A stretch of DNA of 10,036 bases from NCBI GenBank assembly GCA_964533585.1, contig CAZHMM010000144.1:1-10036 (forward strand), in the 5' to 3' direction. Each line of letters begins with the position of its first letter. Position 1 is the stretch's first letter. Below the pieces are notes generated by a model. The model did not search any database, was not told the origin of the DNA, and was given only the letters and a program-made list of their open reading frames with translations. Of the stretch, positions 8,173 to 10,036 are shown one piece after another. The stretch is from Elioraea sp964533585. GTDB lineage: Bacteria > Pseudomonadota > Alphaproteobacteria > Acetobacterales > Acetobacteraceae. The position numbers were made by a program, and so were the translations under genes.

Positions 8173-10035
8173 ATGCTGCGCGCCGCCGAACGCCTGATCC
8201 CGCCCACCGAGGCGGCGCCCGAGGCCGTGCCCCCGCCGGGACTTGCCGCGTTCTACTGGCACTTCATCCGCCAAGCGAAGCGCCCCTTCGCGGCGATGTT
8301 CGCGGTGGTCGGCATGGTCGCGGTGCTCGACACGCTGGTGCCGTTCTTCATGGGCCGGCTCGTCACCCTGCTCGCGACCCACCCGGGCGAGGCGTTGTGG
8401 GCCCAAGCCTGGCCCGAACTCCTCGCGATGGCCACGGTGATGCTGCTCGGCCGGCCGCTCGCGCTGCTGACGCAGTCGGTGCTGACCAACCAGGTGATCG
8501 CCGCCAACGTCACCAACCGCATCCGCTGGCAGAGCCACTGGCATGTGAGCCGCCAGGGCTGGAGCTTCTTCCAGAACGACTTCGCCGGCCGGATCGCCAC
8601 ACGGGTGATGCAGACGGGTCCGGCCTTGCGCGAGTCCGTCGTCGCCTCCGCCCAGGCGGTCTGGTACCTCGTGGTCTACGGCATCGGATCGGTCGCGATG
8701 ATGGCGTCGTTCGAGCCGGTGCTGACCCTGCCGATGCTGATCTGGCTGGTGTTCTACGTGGCACTTCTACGCTGGTTCGTGCCGCGACTGCGCGACCGCT
8801 CCAAGGCGACCAGCGAGAAGCGCTCGATGGTGACGGGACGGATCCTCGACACCTACACCAACATCCTGACCGTGAAGCTGTTCGCGCGGGCGTCCGATCA
8901 GGATGCGTTCGTGCGTTCCGGGATCGATGCGCACACCGCGACGTTCCACCGCCAGCTCCGCATGATCACGCTGTTCGGGCTCTGTCTCTGGACCGCCTCG
9001 GCGCTGATGGTGACGGGCACGGGGGCGCTCGCGGTGGTGCTGGCCGCGCGCGGCGCGATCGAGGTCGGCATGGTCGCGGCGGTGCTGCCGCTCGCCTGGC
9101 AGATGCTGCGCAACGCCGGCTGGGTGGCCGAGAGCGTCACCGCGATCTTCGAGAATGTCGGCATCGTGCAGGAAGGCATGGAGACGATCGCCAAGCCCTT
9201 GCGCAACCCCGATCGGGCGGACGCGGTGCCGCTGCGGGTCACCGAGGGGCGGATCGTGTTCGAGCGCGTCACCTTCGGCTACGGCACGATCCGCGGTGTG
9301 ATCCGGGACCTTGACCTCGCGATCGCGCCGGGCGAGCGGGTCGGGCTGGTCGGGCATTCGGGGGCGGGCAAATCGACGCTGATCAACCTGCTGCTGCGCT
9401 TCTTCGAGCCCGAATCCGGGCGGATCGTGATCGACGGGCAGGACATTGGCGCCGCCACCCAGGAGAGCCTGCGCCAGCAGATCGCGGTGGTGACGCAGGA
9501 CACCTCGCTCTTGCACCGCTCGATCCGCGACAACATCCGCTACGGCAGGCCCGAGGCGCCGGAGGCCGCGGTGATCGATGCGGCGAAGCGGGCCGAGGCG
9601 CACGAGTTCATCCTCGGCCTGGAAGACTGGGACGGCAGGCGCGGCTATGACAGCGAGGTCGGCGAGCGCGGCGTGAAGCTCTCGGGCGGGCAGCGCCAGC
9701 GCATTGCGATCGCGCGGGTGATCCTGAAGGACGCGCCGATCCTGATCCTCGACGAGGCGACCAGCGCGCTCGACAGCGAGGCCGAGGCTGCGATCCAGGC
9801 GAGCCTCGACAGGCTGATGGCGGGGCGCACGGTGATCGCGATCGCGCACCGGCTCTCGACCATCGCCAAGATGGACCGGCTGGTGGTGATGGAAGCCGGG
9901 CGGATCGTCGAGCAGGGCAGCCACGCCGAGTTGCTGGAGCGCGGCGGGGTCTATGCGCGGATGTGGGCGCGCCAGTCCGGCGGCTTCATCGACGAGCCGG
10001 AAGGGGCGGGGCGCGTGGGGTATCCGGCGGCGTAG
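8173..10035 (+). CDS. ABC exporter, fused membrane and ATPase domains (MsbA/ABCB-type half transporter)
   Basis: A 620-residue half-transporter that probably works as a homodimer in the inner membrane. Residues about 30-330 form the six-helix membrane domain, and the nucleotide-binding domain follows. Its motifs are all canonical: Walker A GHSGAGKST (394-402), Q-loop VVTQDTSLLH, signature LSGGQRQRIAIAR (from 503), Walker B ILILDE (523-528), D-loop SALD and switch His559 in IAHRLST. The RSIRDNIRYG and GERGVKLSGGQ segments are typical of lipid and multidrug exporters. Start: a GTG at 8107 would add 22 residues, but the ATG at 8173 gives MLRAAERLIPPTE, which looks like a family N-terminus; neither has a good Shine-Dalgarno. 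The stop falls one base before the window end. It diverges from the Gld-type operon. The substrate cannot be read from sequence. Confidence 0.93.
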   Translation: MLRAAERLIPPTEAAPEAVPPPGLAAFYWHFIRQAKRPFAAMFAVVGMVAVLDTLVPFFMGRLVTLLATHPGEALWAQAWPELLAMATVMLLGRPLALLTQSVLTNQVIAANVTNRIRWQSHWHVSRQGWSFFQNDFAGRIATRVMQTGPALRESVVASAQAVWYLVVYGIGSVAMMASFEPVLTLPMLIWLVFYVALLRWFVPRLRDRSKATSEKRSMVTGRILDTYTNILTVKLFARASDQDAFVRSGIDAHTATFHRQLRMITLFGLCLWTASALMVTGTGALAVVLAARGAIEVGMVAAVLPLAWQMLRNAGWVAESVTAIFENVGIVQEGMETIAKPLRNPDRADAVPLRVTEGRIVFERVTFGYGTIRGVIRDLDLAIAPGERVGLVGHSGAGKSTLINLLLRFFEPESGRIVIDGQDIGAATQESLRQQIAVVTQDTSLLHRSIRDNIRYGRPEAPEAAVIDAAKRAEAHEFILGLEDWDGRRGYDSEVGERGVKLSGGQRQRIAIARVILKDAPILILDEATSALDSEAEAAIQASLDRLMAGRTVIAIAHRLSTIAKMDRLVVMEAGRIVEQGSHAELLERGGVYARMWARQSGGFIDEPEGAGRVGYPAA

Positions 10036-10036
10036 G

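Noticed and set aside
8767..9924. A 385-codon - strand open frame
   Set aside because: It lies wholly antisense to the ABC exporter and is rich in His, Asp and Arg with no motif; it is an artefact of codon bias.

Overview
The window is very GC-rich DNA (roughly two thirds G+C or more by eye) with tightly packed bacterial genes. The protein families present (MsrP, a LuxO-like sigma-54 activator, a Gld-type ABC operon, an alphaproteobacterial-looking NUDIX protein and a small membrane protein) suggest an alphaproteobacterium, possibly of the Rhodospirillales/Acetobacterales. That placement is inference from sequence style, because there is no rRNA or other marker. No tRNA, rRNA, CRISPR, insertion sequence or phage gene is visible.

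Left part, + strand (1-2347): the C-terminal half of the periplasmic methionine-sulfoxide reductase MsrP, cut by the window edge. It is followed by a 101-residue two-helix membrane protein of unknown function and by a full-length NtrC-class response regulator (receiver, sigma-54 AAA+, Fis-type HTH) that most resembles LuxO. The usual partner of MsrP, the haem membrane protein MsrQ, is not next to it.

Middle, - strand (7999 down to 2284): a probable six-gene operon. Its first four genes are a GldA-type ATPase, an ABC-2 permease, a GldG-type auxiliary protein and a DUF4340 protein, an arrangement often seen in non-gliding bacteria with unknown substrate. Then come a NUDIX hydrolase, whose best-supported start is a CTG overlapping the preceding stop, and a small HPt-domain protein. 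The HPt gene runs tail-to-tail into the LuxO-like gene with 64 bases of shared coding sequence. In the HPt motif the phospho-accepting His is replaced by Asp and the following conserved Lys by Ala, so it looks like a pseudo-HPt. A candidate promoter and a strong ribosome-binding site precede the ATPase gene.

Right part, + strand (8173-10035): a complete half-size ABC exporter (membrane domain plus ATPase), divergent from the operon.

The point most worth following up is the LuxO-like regulator paired convergently with a phosphate-incompetent LuxU-like/HPt protein that sits in the Gld-ABC operon. Everything else is ordinary chromosomal housekeeping or accessory content.
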